From contig CBDFKQ010000010.1 in NCBI GenBank assembly GCA_965248855.1, positions 1-64,000 of the forward strand: a stretch of 64,000 bases of DNA. The letters run 5' to 3'. A program made the translations under genes and the position numbers. Shown here piece by piece: positions 53,742-63,069 of this stretch (position 1 is the first letter of the stretch; each line of letters starts with the position of its first letter). Source of the DNA: CBDFKQ01 sp965248855. Its GTDB lineage: Bacteria; Bacteroidota; Bacteroidia; Cytophagales; 172606-1. The notes beneath the pieces were generated by a model. That model saw only the letters and a program-made list of their open reading frames with translations, did no database searches and was not told where the DNA came from.

Positions 53742-54506
53742 TTATAAATAAATAATTTCCTTAAAATTAAATTTTAAAATTTCACCATTTATTTTTTCAA
53801 TACATAATCTTCCTATCTCATCAATATCAATAATTTTTCCTTCTATAATATTACCCTCTAAGGTTTGATACATTTTAATATCATTATATTGATATTGATA
53901 TTTTATATATTTTGTTTTTATCTCATTAAAAGATCCATTAATAACTTTCAGGTAATTTTTTTCAATTTTTGCGCATAATAAATTGAAAATTTCTTCAAGA
54001 TTAAAATCTTTATTTATTATTTTTTTTAATGAAGTAGCCTTGCTTTCCTTAAAATGTTCCTGATTAATATTTATTCCTACCCCAATCACACTGCTTTCTA
54101 AATTATAACCTTTAACAGTATTTTCAATCAACATCCCACTTAATTTTTGTTTATCGTAATAAATGTCATTCGACCATTTAATCTTTAATTTTTCATCCGA
54201 CAAAAAAATATTTAAAAATTCAAAACAGGCAACGGAAATTGCCATATTCAGGTAAAATTGTTCTGATGCTTTTAAAAATTTTGGAAATAGGATTAAAGAA
54301 AAAGTAAAATTTTTATCCTGTTCAGCTTCCCAGATATTACCTTTCTGCCCCCTGCCTGCTGATTGATGTGAAGTAATTATAATTGCGCCTTCGTTTGCCT
54401 TATTAGTAAGTATTAATTCAGAAGCGATGTCATTTGTTGAATGACAGGTTGGCAGATAAAAAATATTTTTTCCAACAAAAAGTGTATTGGGTGGAATATT
54501 GTACAA
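53742..54506 (-). CDS. birA: Biotin--[acetyl-CoA-carboxylase] ligase
   Basis: 254 residues, catalytic domain only (no N-terminal DNA-binding domain, so not a repressor). Motifs: LPTCHSTNDIASELI, TSHQSAGRGQKGNIWEAE (biotinyl-AMP loop), KIKWSNDIYYDKQKLSGMLIE, VIGVGININQE, and a C-terminal SH3-like part. Attaches biotin to carboxylase subunits. Divergently placed to rsfS with a 163-bp gap, a layout I recall as conserved in Bacteroidota. Low sequence complexity (Asn, Ile, Lys rich) but motifs are intact. Confidence 0.92.
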   Translation of the reverse strand: MYNIPPNTLFVGKNIFYLPTCHSTNDIASELILTNKANEGAIIITSHQSAGRGQKGNIWEAEQDKNFTFSLILFPKFLKASEQFYLNMAISVACFEFLNIFLSDEKLKIKWSNDIYYDKQKLSGMLIENTVKGYNLESSVIGVGININQEHFKESKATSLKKIINKDFNLEEIFNLLCAKIEKNYLKVINGSFNEIKTKYIKYQYQYNDIKMYQTLEGNIIEGKIIDIDEIGRLCIEKINGEILKFNFKEIIYL

Positions 54507-54669
54507 AGTAATAGAGAAAAATATATTTAAAATTACCTATTTTTGCAAAATTGCAATTTTATTTAAAATATTTTTAACTTAATTACGATTTATCAGTTAA
54601 TAAGATTTAACTTTTTTATATCATTCAACTATCTACCTCAAGGGTAAATATACATTCAAATAAAAACTA

Positions 54670-55056
54670 GTGGTTAAAAACAAAAAGGCATTAATAACAG
54701 AAAAAGAAATCTCTTCCGAAGGCCTCTCTAAAATAGTTGTATATGGCATGCAAGAGAAAAAAGCTGAAAATATTGTAGTTCTCGACTTAAGGCATCTTAA
54801 AGGAGCTGTTTGTGATTATTTTATTCTTTGTTCAGGCAATTCCGATGCACAGATAGATGCCATATCAGATTCAATAGAAGAAGAAGTTTATAAAGGATCC
54901 AGGCAAAGTGTTTGGCATAGAGAAGGCAAAGAATTTAAAGAGTGGCTATTATTAGATTATGTAGATGTGGTTTGCCACATTTTCAAAAAGGAGAAAAGAG
55001 CATTTTATGGTCTTGAAGAATTGTGGGGCGATGCAAAATTAACCCAAATAGAATAA
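54670..55056 (+). CDS. rsfS: Ribosome silencing factor
   Basis: 128 residues from a GTG start. RsfS/YbeB binds ribosomal protein uL14 and blocks subunit joining when nutrients are scarce. Family landmarks: AENIVVLDLRHLKGAVCDYFILCSG, QSVWHREGKEFKEWLLLDYVDVVCHIF, and RAFYGLEELWGDAKL. The N-terminal extension before ISSEGLSKIV is a little longer than in E. coli. It precedes ftsH by 69 bp on the same strand, as in other Bacteroidota, probably one transcript. Confidence 0.94.
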   Translation: MVKNKKALITEKEISSEGLSKIVVYGMQEKKAENIVVLDLRHLKGAVCDYFILCSGNSDAQIDAISDSIEEEVYKGSRQSVWHREGKEFKEWLLLDYVDVVCHIFKKEKRAFYGLEELWGDAKLTQIE

Positions 55057-55125
55057 ATAAAATTTGTTCTTTATATTTTATAAATAATAACTGTTTAAAC
55101 AGATAGAAATTAATTTTTGATTCAA

Positions 55126-57168
55126 ATGAGCGAAAATACTGGTGAAAATAAAAAGAAACTGTTACCTAAAGTTCCGAAACCGGGTAATTATCAAATTTGG
55201 CTTATAGCCGGGTTGTTATTTTTAATTTTAGGAATAACTTGGTTTACAAGAACAGGATCAGTACAAGAAATTGATCAACGGGATTTTGAAAAAATGGCTC
55301 AAAACCATGATGTAAAAGAAATTGTTATTATAAACAATCAAAATACTGTTGAAGTAACATTGAAAAAAAATGTAGTCGAAGCAAATAAATATCCTGAAAT
55401 AAATCAAAAGGGACCTTTTCCATCAGCAGTTGGCCCGCAATTTAAATTTCAAATTATTGATGCGAAAACTTTCAAAGATGATTTAGAAAAATTACAAAAA
55501 GATTTTTCTAACGAAGAAAAAATCCCTTATAAAATTGAACCTCGTTCAGATTTTGGAAGTGTAATTGCCAACTGGGGTTTCTTCGCATTAATGTTATTTG
55601 GGATATGGTTTTTAATGCGCAGGGTAACGGGTGGTGGCCCCGGCGGACAAATTTTTAACATTGGCAGGTCAAAAGCGACCTTATTAGAAGGAGAATCTAA
55701 AGTTAAAATCACTTTTAACGATGTTGCAGGTTTAGAAGAAGCAAAAGAAGAAATAAAGGAAATAGTAGATTTTTTAAAACAGCCAACAAAATTTACTGAT
55801 TTAGGAGGTAAAATTCCGAAAGGTGCTTTGTTAATAGGTCCTCCGGGAACCGGAAAGACACTTCTTGCAAAAGCTGTGGCCGGTGAAGCAGGTGTTCCTT
55901 TCTTTACTTTATCCGGTTCTGATTTTGTTGAAATGTTTGTGGGTGTCGGTGCAGCCCGCGTTAGAGATTTATTTAAACAGGCGAAAGAAAAAGCCCCTTG
56001 TATAATATTTATAGATGAAATTGATGCGATTGGCAGAAGCCGTGGTCGTGGTCAAATGATGGGATCGAATGATGAGAGAGAAAATACGTTAAATTCACTT
56101 TTGGTTGAAATGGATGGTTTTGGTACTGATTCCGGGGTTATTATTCTTGCAGCTACTAACAGGCCTGACGTTTTAGATTCGGCCTTATTAAGACCGGGTC
56201 GTTTTGATCGTCAAATAAGTGTTGATAAACCTGATTTAGTTGGTCGCGATGCTATTTTTAAAGTACATTTAAAACCTTTAAAATTATCAGGCGATGTGAA
56301 TGTAAAAAAACTTGCAGCACAAACTCCGGGCTTTGCAGGTGCAGAAATTGCAAACGTTTGTAATGAAGCTGCTTTGATTGCTGCACGAAGAGATAAAAAA
56401 GCGGTTGATATGCAAGATTTCCAAGATGCTATTGATCGTGTTATTGGAGGTTTGGAAAAGAAAAATAAAATCATTTCTCCTGAAGAAAAGGAAATTGTTG
56501 CTTATCATGAAGCCGGTCATGCTGTAACAGGTTGGTTTCTTGAACATGCAGATCCTTTGGTGAAGGTAAGTATAGTTCCTCGTGGAGTAGCAGCATTAGG
56601 TTATGCGCAATATTTACCTCGTGAACAGTACTTATATCGCACAGAACAATTATTTGATGAAATGTGTATGGCATTAGGAGGAAGGGCTGCTGAGGAAATT
56701 ATATTTGAAAAAATTTCAACCGGTGCCTTAAGTGATTTAGAAAGAATTACTAAAATGGCATATAGCATGGTTACAGTTTATGGCATGAACGAAAAGCTTG
56801 GAAATATTTCTTATTATGACTCAAAACAAGCTGAATATTCATTTAACAGGCCATATTCCGAGCAAACAGCACGTGAAATTGATGAAGAAGTAAGAAAATT
56901 AATTGGCGAAGCTTATACAAGAACAAAAGCATTGCTTACCCTCAGAAGAATTGAGCTCGAAATTGTTGCAAAAGAATTATTAAAAAAAGAAATTGTATTT
57001 CAAAGTGATTTAGAAACATTAATAGGTAAAAGACCTTTTGAAAGAGAAACATCTTATCAGGAATATACAAATGGCCATTTAAAAGGCAGTAATGCAAACG
57101 ATGATGGTGGTGCAGCAATTCCATCATTAGATAGTTTTGTTGAACCTGAAGATGATTTAGGTAAGTAA
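55126..57168 (+). CDS. ftsH: ATP-dependent zinc metalloprotease FtsH
   Basis: About 680 residues, start ATG 55126 (MSENTGENKKK); an upstream TTG at 55117 adds three. Membrane helices at about 23-42 and 148-165 flank a periplasmic domain. AAA part: Walker A GPPGTGKT, pore loop FVEMFVGVGAARVRD, Walker B IIFIDEIDAIGR, SRH ATNRPDVLDSALLRPGRFDR. Protease part: HEAGH zinc motif and the downstream acidic ligand near TGALSDLERIT. Degrades membrane and short-lived cytosolic proteins; hexameric. Ends with a disordered acidic tail. A terminator follows. Confidence 0.96.
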   Translation: MSENTGENKKKLLPKVPKPGNYQIWLIAGLLFLILGITWFTRTGSVQEIDQRDFEKMAQNHDVKEIVIINNQNTVEVTLKKNVVEANKYPEINQKGPFPSAVGPQFKFQIIDAKTFKDDLEKLQKDFSNEEKIPYKIEPRSDFGSVIANWGFFALMLFGIWFLMRRVTGGGPGGQIFNIGRSKATLLEGESKVKITFNDVAGLEEAKEEIKEIVDFLKQPTKFTDLGGKIPKGALLIGPPGTGKTLLAKAVAGEAGVPFFTLSGSDFVEMFVGVGAARVRDLFKQAKEKAPCIIFIDEIDAIGRSRGRGQMMGSNDERENTLNSLLVEMDGFGTDSGVIILAATNRPDVLDSALLRPGRFDRQISVDKPDLVGRDAIFKVHLKPLKLSGDVNVKKLAAQTPGFAGAEIANVCNEAALIAARRDKKAVDMQDFQDAIDRVIGGLEKKNKIISPEEKEIVAYHEAGHAVTGWFLEHADPLVKVSIVPRGVAALGYAQYLPREQYLYRTEQLFDEMCMALGGRAAEEIIFEKISTGALSDLERITKMAYSMVTVYGMNEKLGNISYYDSKQAEYSFNRPYSEQTAREIDEEVRKLIGEAYTRTKALLTLRRIELEIVAKELLKKEIVFQSDLETLIGKRPFERETSYQEYTNGHLKGSNANDDGGAAIPSLDSFVEPEDDLGK

Positions 57169-57182
57169 TTATTAAAAAAAAC

Positions 57183-57222
57183 AAAAAGCCCTGTGAGATT
57201 AATTATCTTGCAGGGCTTTTTG
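57183..57222. terminator. Strong bidirectional intrinsic terminator
   Basis: AAAAAGCCCTG pairs with CAGGGCTTTTT; it ends the rsfS-ftsH transcript 15 bp after the ftsH stop and precedes the LpxH-like gene. Confidence 0.85.
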
Positions 57223-57245
57223 TTTGTAACAATTTAAAAATTAAA

Positions 57246-58040
57246 GTGGATTTATTTTCAACAGTAACTGATTTAAATATTTTTCAAATACCTGAAGGAA
57301 AAAAAATATTTTTTGCTTCAGATTTTCACTTAGGCTCTCCCAATGAAGAAACGAGTTTAATCCGTGAAAAGAAAATAATTCGGTGGTTAGACGAAATCTC
57401 ATCCGAGGCATATATGATTTTTTTAGTCGGAGATATTTTTGATTTTTGGTTTGAATATAAAAAATCAATTCCACGAGGATTTATTAGATTTCAAGGGAAA
57501 TTAGCGGAATTAAAAGATAAAAATATTCCAATTTATTTTTTTACGGGAAACCACGACATGTGGATGTTCGATTATTTTACTAAAGAGCTTGATATTCCTA
57601 TTTTTAGGAAACCAATTCAATTTAAATTTAATAATCAGTTATTTTTAATTGGGCATGGCGATGGCTTAGGTCCCAGTGATTATAAATATAAATTTTTGAA
57701 AAAGTTTTTTGCGAGTAAATTATGTCAATGGCTATTTGCACGAATTCATCCTAATCTTGGCATTGGTTTAGCTCATTTTTGGTCTCGAGGAACAAGGATA
57801 CATAAATTAAAACACGAAGATGAAACTTTTAAAGGATATGATGAATGGATATGGATTTATTGTAAAGAGATCGAAAAAATTTCTCATCATGATTATTATA
57901 TTTTTGGTCACAGGCATTTGCCTTTAAATTTAGCTGTGGGTGAAAAAAGTAAATACATAAATTTAGGGGAATGGTTTACACAATTTACTTATGCAAATTT
58001 TGACGGTAAAAATATGACATTAAATAAATATGAAGGATAA
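57246..58040 (+). CDS. UDP-2,3-diacylglucosamine diphosphatase-like metallophosphoesterase
   Basis: 264 residues from a GTG start. Calcineurin-like fold with all metal motifs: ASDFHLGSP, VGDIFDFWFE, TGNHDMW, IGHGDGLGPSD and IFGHRHLPL. The cap region between (LFARIHPNLGIGLAHFWSRG) matches the LpxH-type insertion. LpxH removes UMP from UDP-diacylglucosamine in lipid A synthesis. The homologue here fits the LpxH group, although a related phosphatase role is possible. Overlaps the next gene by 11 bp. Confidence 0.85.
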   Translation: MDLFSTVTDLNIFQIPEGKKIFFASDFHLGSPNEETSLIREKKIIRWLDEISSEAYMIFLVGDIFDFWFEYKKSIPRGFIRFQGKLAELKDKNIPIYFFTGNHDMWMFDYFTKELDIPIFRKPIQFKFNNQLFLIGHGDGLGPSDYKYKFLKKFFASKLCQWLFARIHPNLGIGLAHFWSRGTRIHKLKHEDETFKGYDEWIWIYCKEIEKISHHDYYIFGHRHLPLNLAVGEKSKYINLGEWFTQFTYANFDGKNMTLNKYEG

Positions 58041-58923
58041 AAAAATTGCCGGCAGATTTTTTCTTTTAATGTTTAAGAAGATTGATTTTCTTTTCTCTTT
58101 TCTGTTTTTTCTGTTTTTTCTTTTTTTTCTTTTTTTCTTTTTTCTTTTTTCTACAGTTTCCGCTCAGCATTTCTCTCTCATCAAAACAATTCCAATAAAA
58201 AATCCGGTAGCTGTATCGATGGACAGGTATAATAATATTTTTTATGCTGACGAAAATGGCTCAATTTATTGCTATGACACCAATGCAGTTAAATTATATG
58301 AATATTCACCGCAACGATTAGCAAGGGTTTGGAATTTAGAAGCATGGAAAAGCGTAAAAATATTTGCCTTTTATAGAGAGTTACAAGAGTATACCTTATT
58401 CAATCGTTTTTTAATACCTACAGCTGAGCAAAATAAAATTGCCAATGATAATAATGTAATTGGTTATGCCCGCATTGCCACATTATCATTCGACGAAAGT
58501 ATTTGGCTGTTTGATGAGCAGGATTTTAGTTTAAAAAAATACAATATTGATCAACAGCAAACGATCATAAACACACCCCTCAGTTTAATTTTAGAAAGTA
58601 AAGAGTACAATATAAATTTTATGCGGGAGTATGAAAATATTTTATTTGTGAATGACGCAAATTCAGGAGTTTTTATTTTTGACAACCTCGGCAATTATAA
58701 GAAGAAAATAGGTTATACCGGTTTAAATTATTTTGGTTTTTTAAATGATGAAATGTATTTCATTAAAAATAACGATTTATATTTTTTTCATCTTTATAAT
58801 TTTTCAGAAAGAAAAATTAATACGCCTACAGTAAATGAAAAGATTTTATTTGTTCTTTATAATTCAAAACGGTTAATGCTATTGACAAGTAAAGAACTTA
58901 ATTTTTATAAAATAGAGTTATAA
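58030..58923 (+). CDS. Exported beta-propeller-like protein, polypyrimidine-coded signal
   Basis: 297 residues. Starts by overlapping the LpxH-like gene by 11 bp; a second start at 58069 (MFKKIDF) is possible. Its signal peptide is almost only Phe and Leu (encoded by an uninterrupted polypyrimidine tract), with cleavage predicted near TVSAQ. The mature protein shows repeated short beta-blades (NPVAVSMDRYNNIFYADENGS, SIWLFDEQDFSLKKYN, GVFIFDNLGNYKKK, FFHLYNFSERK), like a small NHL or YncE-type propeller. Likely periplasmic; function unknown. Ends in a terminator. Confidence 0.7.
   Translation: MKDKKIAGRFFLLMFKKIDFLFSFLFFLFFLFFLFFFFLFSTVSAQHFSLIKTIPIKNPVAVSMDRYNNIFYADENGSIYCYDTNAVKLYEYSPQRLARVWNLEAWKSVKIFAFYRELQEYTLFNRFLIPTAEQNKIANDNNVIGYARIATLSFDESIWLFDEQDFSLKKYNIDQQQTIINTPLSLILESKEYNINFMREYENILFVNDANSGVFIFDNLGNYKKKIGYTGLNYFGFLNDEMYFIKNNDLYFFHLYNFSERKINTPTVNEKILFVLYNSKRLMLLTSKELNFYKIEL
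58085..58153. repeat. Polypyrimidine tract inside a signal-peptide codon stretch
   Basis: About 68 nearly pure pyrimidines made of TTTTTTCT-like units; only two or three G interrupt it. Its complement resembles the polypurine tract at 4612. Length change here would shift the reading frame of the gene that starts at 58030. Confidence 0.8.
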
Positions 58924-58925
58924 AA

Positions 58926-58956
58926 AAACAGGCTAAAATGTTTAGCCTGTTTTTTT
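58926..58956. terminator. Intrinsic terminator
   Basis: AAACAGGCTAAA pairs with TTTAGCCTGTTT with a 3-base loop and T tail, between the propeller gene and the convergent outer-membrane gene. Confidence 0.85.
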
Positions 58957-58978
58957 ATATGGTAAAGAGGATCAAAAA

Positions 58979-59608
58979 TTATTTTAATTTACCACCACCG
59001 AAATAACCACCGAAGGTTAAACCCAAGTAACTATTTTGTGCACGAACGTCAGTAACGTTAGTTACCCCAGACTGGCTTGATGTTGAAGGCACGAAATTAT
59101 ATTCCAATCCCATTCTTAGATGGACGACATCAACCCCAGCCCTCACCATAGCACCGAAATTATTTGATGCAGGTATATCGTACTTTACTGTGTTACTTGA
59201 AGTACCACCGTTAGAACCTGAAGTAGTAGTTGTAACATTTGTGGCTAAACCTACATTATTATACAAACCAATGCCTGCGCCGACATAAGGCCTGGCAGTA
59301 GAGGAAGTAAAATAATAATCTCCTGTTAATAAAAATGAAGAATTATTGGAAATATCAGTTGTATAAGTTTGGCCGTTAATATCAAGGTTTTTTCCAACAA
59401 CAGCATCTAGTATCCTTATACCGGCACTGAAATTTGGGTGAATGGCCAGTTTTGGTTCTATGTACATTAAAAATCCACCACCTTTATTAAAAATAGCAGC
59501 ACCGCCTCCAAGGTCAACACGGAATTTTTTGTAATTATAATCGTTTTGAGCAAATGCAGTTGAAGTTAGAATTACTGCAAATAATAACATTGTGATCTTT
59601 TTTAACAT
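58979..59608 (-). CDS. Outer membrane beta-barrel protein
   Basis: 209 residues with a clear signal peptide (TMLLFAVILTSTAFAQN). Alternating glycine/aromatic strands (FRVDLGGGAAIFNKGGGFLMY, AGIRILDAVVG, YFTSSTARPYVGAGIGLYNNVG) and a terminal YLGLTFGGYFGGGKLK. This is the OmpW/OmpA-barrel-like size of eight strands, with a Ser/Thr/Gly-rich loop. Function not known. Single gene, convergent with the propeller gene across a terminator. Confidence 0.75.
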   Translation of the reverse strand: MLKKITMLLFAVILTSTAFAQNDYNYKKFRVDLGGGAAIFNKGGGFLMYIEPKLAIHPNFSAGIRILDAVVGKNLDINGQTYTTDISNNSSFLLTGDYYFTSSTARPYVGAGIGLYNNVGLATNVTTTTSGSNGGTSSNTVKYDIPASNNFGAMVRAGVDVVHLRMGLEYNFVPSTSSQSGVTNVTDVRAQNSYLGLTFGGYFGGGKLK

Positions 59609-59821
59609 GGTTTTTACGTTTTAGGTTGATAATAATTTAATGATATGTTTTAAAAAATGTGGAATCAGATCGTTTCACTTATATTCCTTTAACATTTTTA
59701 AAAGAATTATACCATCATATATTTTTTATCTTCCATGAACACTATTTAATCATGTTTTCTTAAAAATATTTTAAATATTAATGAATAAATACAAAATGTA
59801 CATTTAAAATTTTATTGCTGT

Positions 59822-60316
59822 TTATTTTTTCCCCAATTCAATAACTTCGCAGTCTTTAATATCATTCCCGTCTATAGAAAATCTTATTAATGTGCGCATT
59901 TGATGCCATCCTTGTTTACCTGCAGCACCGGGGTTCATGTGAAGGCATTTAATATTTTTATCAAAAATTACTTTTAAAATATGAGAATGACCTGAAATGA
60001 ATAATTGTGGGGAATTTATGAGTAAATCTTTTTTTGTTTGGTAGTTGTAATTTGGTGGGTAGCCACCTATGTGGATCATAAAGATTTTTACTTCTTCACA
60101 AATCCAAATTAACTTTTCAGGGTATTCGTTCCTTATATCTTGTCCGTCAATATTCCCATACACTCCTTTAAGTGGTTTAAAGGCTTTAAGTTCATTGGCA
60201 ATTACAATGGTACCAAAATCACCTGCATGCCATATTTCATCACATTTATCAAAATATTTAAAAACATTTTCATCTAAATAATGATGAGTGTCAGATATTA
60301 ATCCAATTCTTTGCAC
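59822..60316 (-). CDS. YfcE-like metallophosphoesterase
   Basis: 164 residues, the compact calcineurin-like fold: IGLISDTHHYLDENV, IWHAGDFGT, GVYGNIDGQ, and ISGHSHILKV with HMNPGAAGKQG near the end. These give the two-metal site (Asp, His, Asp, Asn, His, His). Small YfcE/MJ0936-type phosphodiesterases act on bis-pNPP in vitro; the natural substrate is unclear. Single gene, 213 bp from the outer-membrane gene. Confidence 0.88.
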   Translation of the reverse strand: MQRIGLISDTHHYLDENVFKYFDKCDEIWHAGDFGTIVIANELKAFKPLKGVYGNIDGQDIRNEYPEKLIWICEEVKIFMIHIGGYPPNYNYQTKKDLLINSPQLFISGHSHILKVIFDKNIKCLHMNPGAAGKQGWHQMRTLIRFSIDGNDIKDCEVIELGKK

Positions 60317-60655
60317 CTTATATAATTTTAATTTAGTATTAATGGGGAAAACATTTTTTTTACCTTTTGTAGAACAACAGATAAATTTATCATCTTCGAT
60401 TTTATTTTTTGTGAAATTATGGTTTCTTCCCTAAACTTTTTGTTATTATGACAGTAAAATAAATATTATGGTACTAATAAATGGATCTACAAAATATTTG
60501 CTTAACTAAAAGACGTTGATATTAGTATTTTCTAATTTGTATCCAATGCCTCATTAATATTTATCATTAATTTGAATAAAACTAGAGTTACGCATGAAAC
60601 CAACTTTTCTTAACATGAATTATTAAAATTAATTTGGAATAAAAATTATTGTAAT
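60317..60655. other. Intergenic region, no feature seen
   Basis: 339 bp of AT-rich DNA between divergent genes; both promoters must lie here. No repeat family member or hairpin noticed. Confidence 0.4.
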
Positions 60656-61540
60656 ATGAAAGCAATTTCTCCATCTGAAATATCAATAATTGAATGCCAG
60701 TTATTATTGCAAAGCTTGGTTACACCCAGGCCAATAGCTTTAGCAAGTACAATTGATAAAGATGGAAATATTAATTTAAGCCCATTCAGCTTTTTCAATA
60801 TGTTTTCGGCAAATCCACCGATTTTAATTTTCTCCCCGGCAAGAAGAGCAAGGGATGGAAGCGTAAAACATACTTTGGAAAACGCATACGAAGTACCTGA
60901 GGTAGTAATTAATATTGTAAATTTTAATATGGTTGAACAAACTTCATTAGCAAGTGTAGAATATGATAAAGGCACCAATGAATTTATAAAATCAGGGTTA
61001 ACACCTCTTCCTTCACAAAAAATTAAACCACCGAGAGTTGCAGAAAGTCCGGCCAGCTTTGAATGTAAAATAAACCAAATTATTCCTTTAGGAGATAAAG
61101 CGGGTGCAGGAAATCTAATTATTTGCGAAGTTTTATTGATTCATTTTAATGAATCAATATTAGACGAAAGCGGTAAAAAAGCAGATCCATATTTATTAGA
61201 AGCTGTTGCCAGATTGGGTGGCGATTATTATGCTAAAATTACAGGTCAAGCAATTTTTGAATTACCAAAACCAAATCAAAAAAAAGGAATAGGAATAGAT
61301 CAGATACCTGAAAACATTCGAAACAGTAAAATACTTTCCGGAAATAATTTAGGGAGGTTAGGTAATATAGAAAAACTACCTGATGAAAATGAAATAAATA
61401 ATTTTAAATTAAATAGCCATATATGGCAATCATTTAATAAAATCTCGCATAATGATCGGGAAAGTGTACATGCTTTTTGCAAAAACTTAATTGAAGAAGG
61501 GAAAGTAATAGAAGCGTGGATTATATTATTGAATGAATAA
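60656..61540 (+). CDS. Flavin reductase family protein
   Basis: 294 residues. The N-terminal half (about 1-200) is the FMN-binding split barrel of flavin reductases: VTPRPIALASTIDKDGNINLSPFSFF, NPPILIFSPARRA and NFNMVEQTSLASVEYDKGTNEF. The C-terminal third (about 210-294) is a helical extension (DQIPENIRNSKILSGNNLGRLG) found in Bacteroidota homologues and absent in short flavin reductases. It likely binds FMN; whether it supplies reduced flavin to a partner is unknown. Converges with rodA, 8 bp gap. Confidence 0.88.
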   Translation: MKAISPSEISIIECQLLLQSLVTPRPIALASTIDKDGNINLSPFSFFNMFSANPPILIFSPARRARDGSVKHTLENAYEVPEVVINIVNFNMVEQTSLASVEYDKGTNEFIKSGLTPLPSQKIKPPRVAESPASFECKINQIIPLGDKAGAGNLIICEVLLIHFNESILDESGKKADPYLLEAVARLGGDYYAKITGQAIFELPKPNQKKGIGIDQIPENIRNSKILSGNNLGRLGNIEKLPDENEINNFKLNSHIWQSFNKISHNDRESVHAFCKNLIEEGKVIEAWIILLNE

Positions 61541-61548
61541 AAAATAAT

Positions 61549-62826
61549 TTATCTTGTTAAAACCTGCATTCTGTGAGAATCTAATTTTAAAAAAATAAAA
61601 AGAAGAATAGTAAACGACCATAAGGATGAACCTCCATAACTTAAAAAAGGCAAAGGAATTCCTATAACAGGCATCAAACCTATTGTCATGCTAATGTTTA
61701 TAAGAAAATGGAAAAACAATATTGAAGCTACGGAATATCCATATATTCTTGCAAATTTATCTTTTTGCCTTTCTGCAAGAAAAACTAAGCGCATGAGTAA
61801 GGCCACAAAAAGACTAATTACTATTAATCCCCCAATCCAGCCATGTTCTTCACCAACAGTACAAAAAATAAAATCTGTGCTCTGCTCCGGTACGTAATTT
61901 AATTTGGTTTGAGTACCTTCTAAAAACCCTTTCCCGGCAAAACCTCCGGAACCTATCGCAATCATTGATTGTGATAAATTATAACCAAAATGTTGCTTAT
62001 CTACATCAGGATTGAGTAAAACTAAAATTCTATTGCGTTGATGCGGCTGAAGGATTTTAAAGAAAATGAATGGGACACTCCAAATCATAAAAGCAACAAA
62101 ACTTGCACATAATGTAACAAGGGCAATTTTTTTAAATGATTTTTTTCTTAGTAATGAAATAATAATTAAAGTAATTATGCCCAAGCCGGTAAAAAGTATA
62201 TATTTTTCAACGGTAAGAGCCAATAAAAAAATAACAGCACTTAAAAAACCAACTATTAAAAACCATGGCGATAAACCCTCTCTATATAAAACCAACACAA
62301 AACTTGTAAAAACCAATGCAGAACCTGTATCGTTTTGCCAAAGAATTAAAAGCATGGGCAAAGCAATGATAGCAGATGCTTTTATTTGAGTTTCGAAATT
62401 AGTAAATCGGACTCCTGATTTACCTAAATATTTTGCCAATGCAAGAGCAGTTGCAAATTTCGCAAATTCAGAAGGTTGTAAACGAAAAGTACCTATTTCT
62501 AACCAGGCATGTTGCCCATTAATATCGCGTGCCAAAAGCCTTACGGCAATAAGAGCAAAAATGACAAGACCATAAATGAGGTATGAAAAATATTCATAAA
62601 ATTTAAAATCAATTACCATTATAACAATTATGATTATTAATGCGGTGCACATCCAAACCACTTGGCGACCGGAATTGAGCGAAAAATCAAAAATGCTTTG
62701 GTGTTTTTCAGGGTCATAAACCGCAGCAAAAATATTTATCCAACCTAAAAGCACACAAATACAGAACAAGAAAACTGTGATCCAGTCCAGTTTTTGAGTA
62801 CTCCTTTCTCTTCTATCTAATACCAT
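61549..62826 (-). CDS. rodA: Rod shape-determining protein RodA
   Basis: 425-residue SEDS glycosyltransferase that polymerises lipid II for the lateral wall. Ten membrane helices; catalytic-region motifs include NGQHAWLEIGTFRLQPSEFAKFATALALAKYL, the HQRNRILVLLNPDVDKQHFGYN loop, IAIGSGGFAGKGFLEGTQ, DFIFCTVGEEHGWIGG and GIPLPFLSYGGSS. It follows mrdA (PBP2) on the same strand, separated by 337 bp with repeats. The pair is the expected elongasome unit. Confidence 0.95.
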   Translation of the reverse strand: MVLDRRERSTQKLDWITVFLFCICVLLGWINIFAAVYDPEKHQSIFDFSLNSGRQVVWMCTALIIIIVIMVIDFKFYEYFSYLIYGLVIFALIAVRLLARDINGQHAWLEIGTFRLQPSEFAKFATALALAKYLGKSGVRFTNFETQIKASAIIALPMLLILWQNDTGSALVFTSFVLVLYREGLSPWFLIVGFLSAVIFLLALTVEKYILFTGLGIITLIIISLLRKKSFKKIALVTLCASFVAFMIWSVPFIFFKILQPHQRNRILVLLNPDVDKQHFGYNLSQSMIAIGSGGFAGKGFLEGTQTKLNYVPEQSTDFIFCTVGEEHGWIGGLIVISLFVALLMRLVFLAERQKDKFARIYGYSVASILFFHFLINISMTIGLMPVIGIPLPFLSYGGSSLWSFTILLFIFLKLDSHRMQVLTR

Positions 62827-62971
62827 TTACTATTTTTGTGAATTTATTTTTACTTAACCCTATAGCGCACTAAAAATTTTATGGATAACTAATAAAATTT
62901 ATATGAATATTAAATTTTTTTTTAAACTTTAGTCGGCTATATAGAAATTAAAAAATGCTTGGAAGATACCT

Positions 62972-63025
62972 GTCGGGCTTTTTGTTCGTACCTCACAAAA
63001 AAGATTCCACTACAATCCCTATCCT
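62972..63025 (-). repeat. Double-hairpin dispersed repeat, copy 2
   Basis: On the minus strand: GGGATTGTAGTGGAATC then CTTTTTTGTGAGGTACGAAC and AAAAAGCCCGAC. It shares the order of both stems and the GAGGTACGAA core with 2551-2606. Confidence 0.7.
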
Positions 63026-63069
63026 AAAGAAAAAATAAAATTTAATCAAAAAGCAAAAATAATTTTTTA

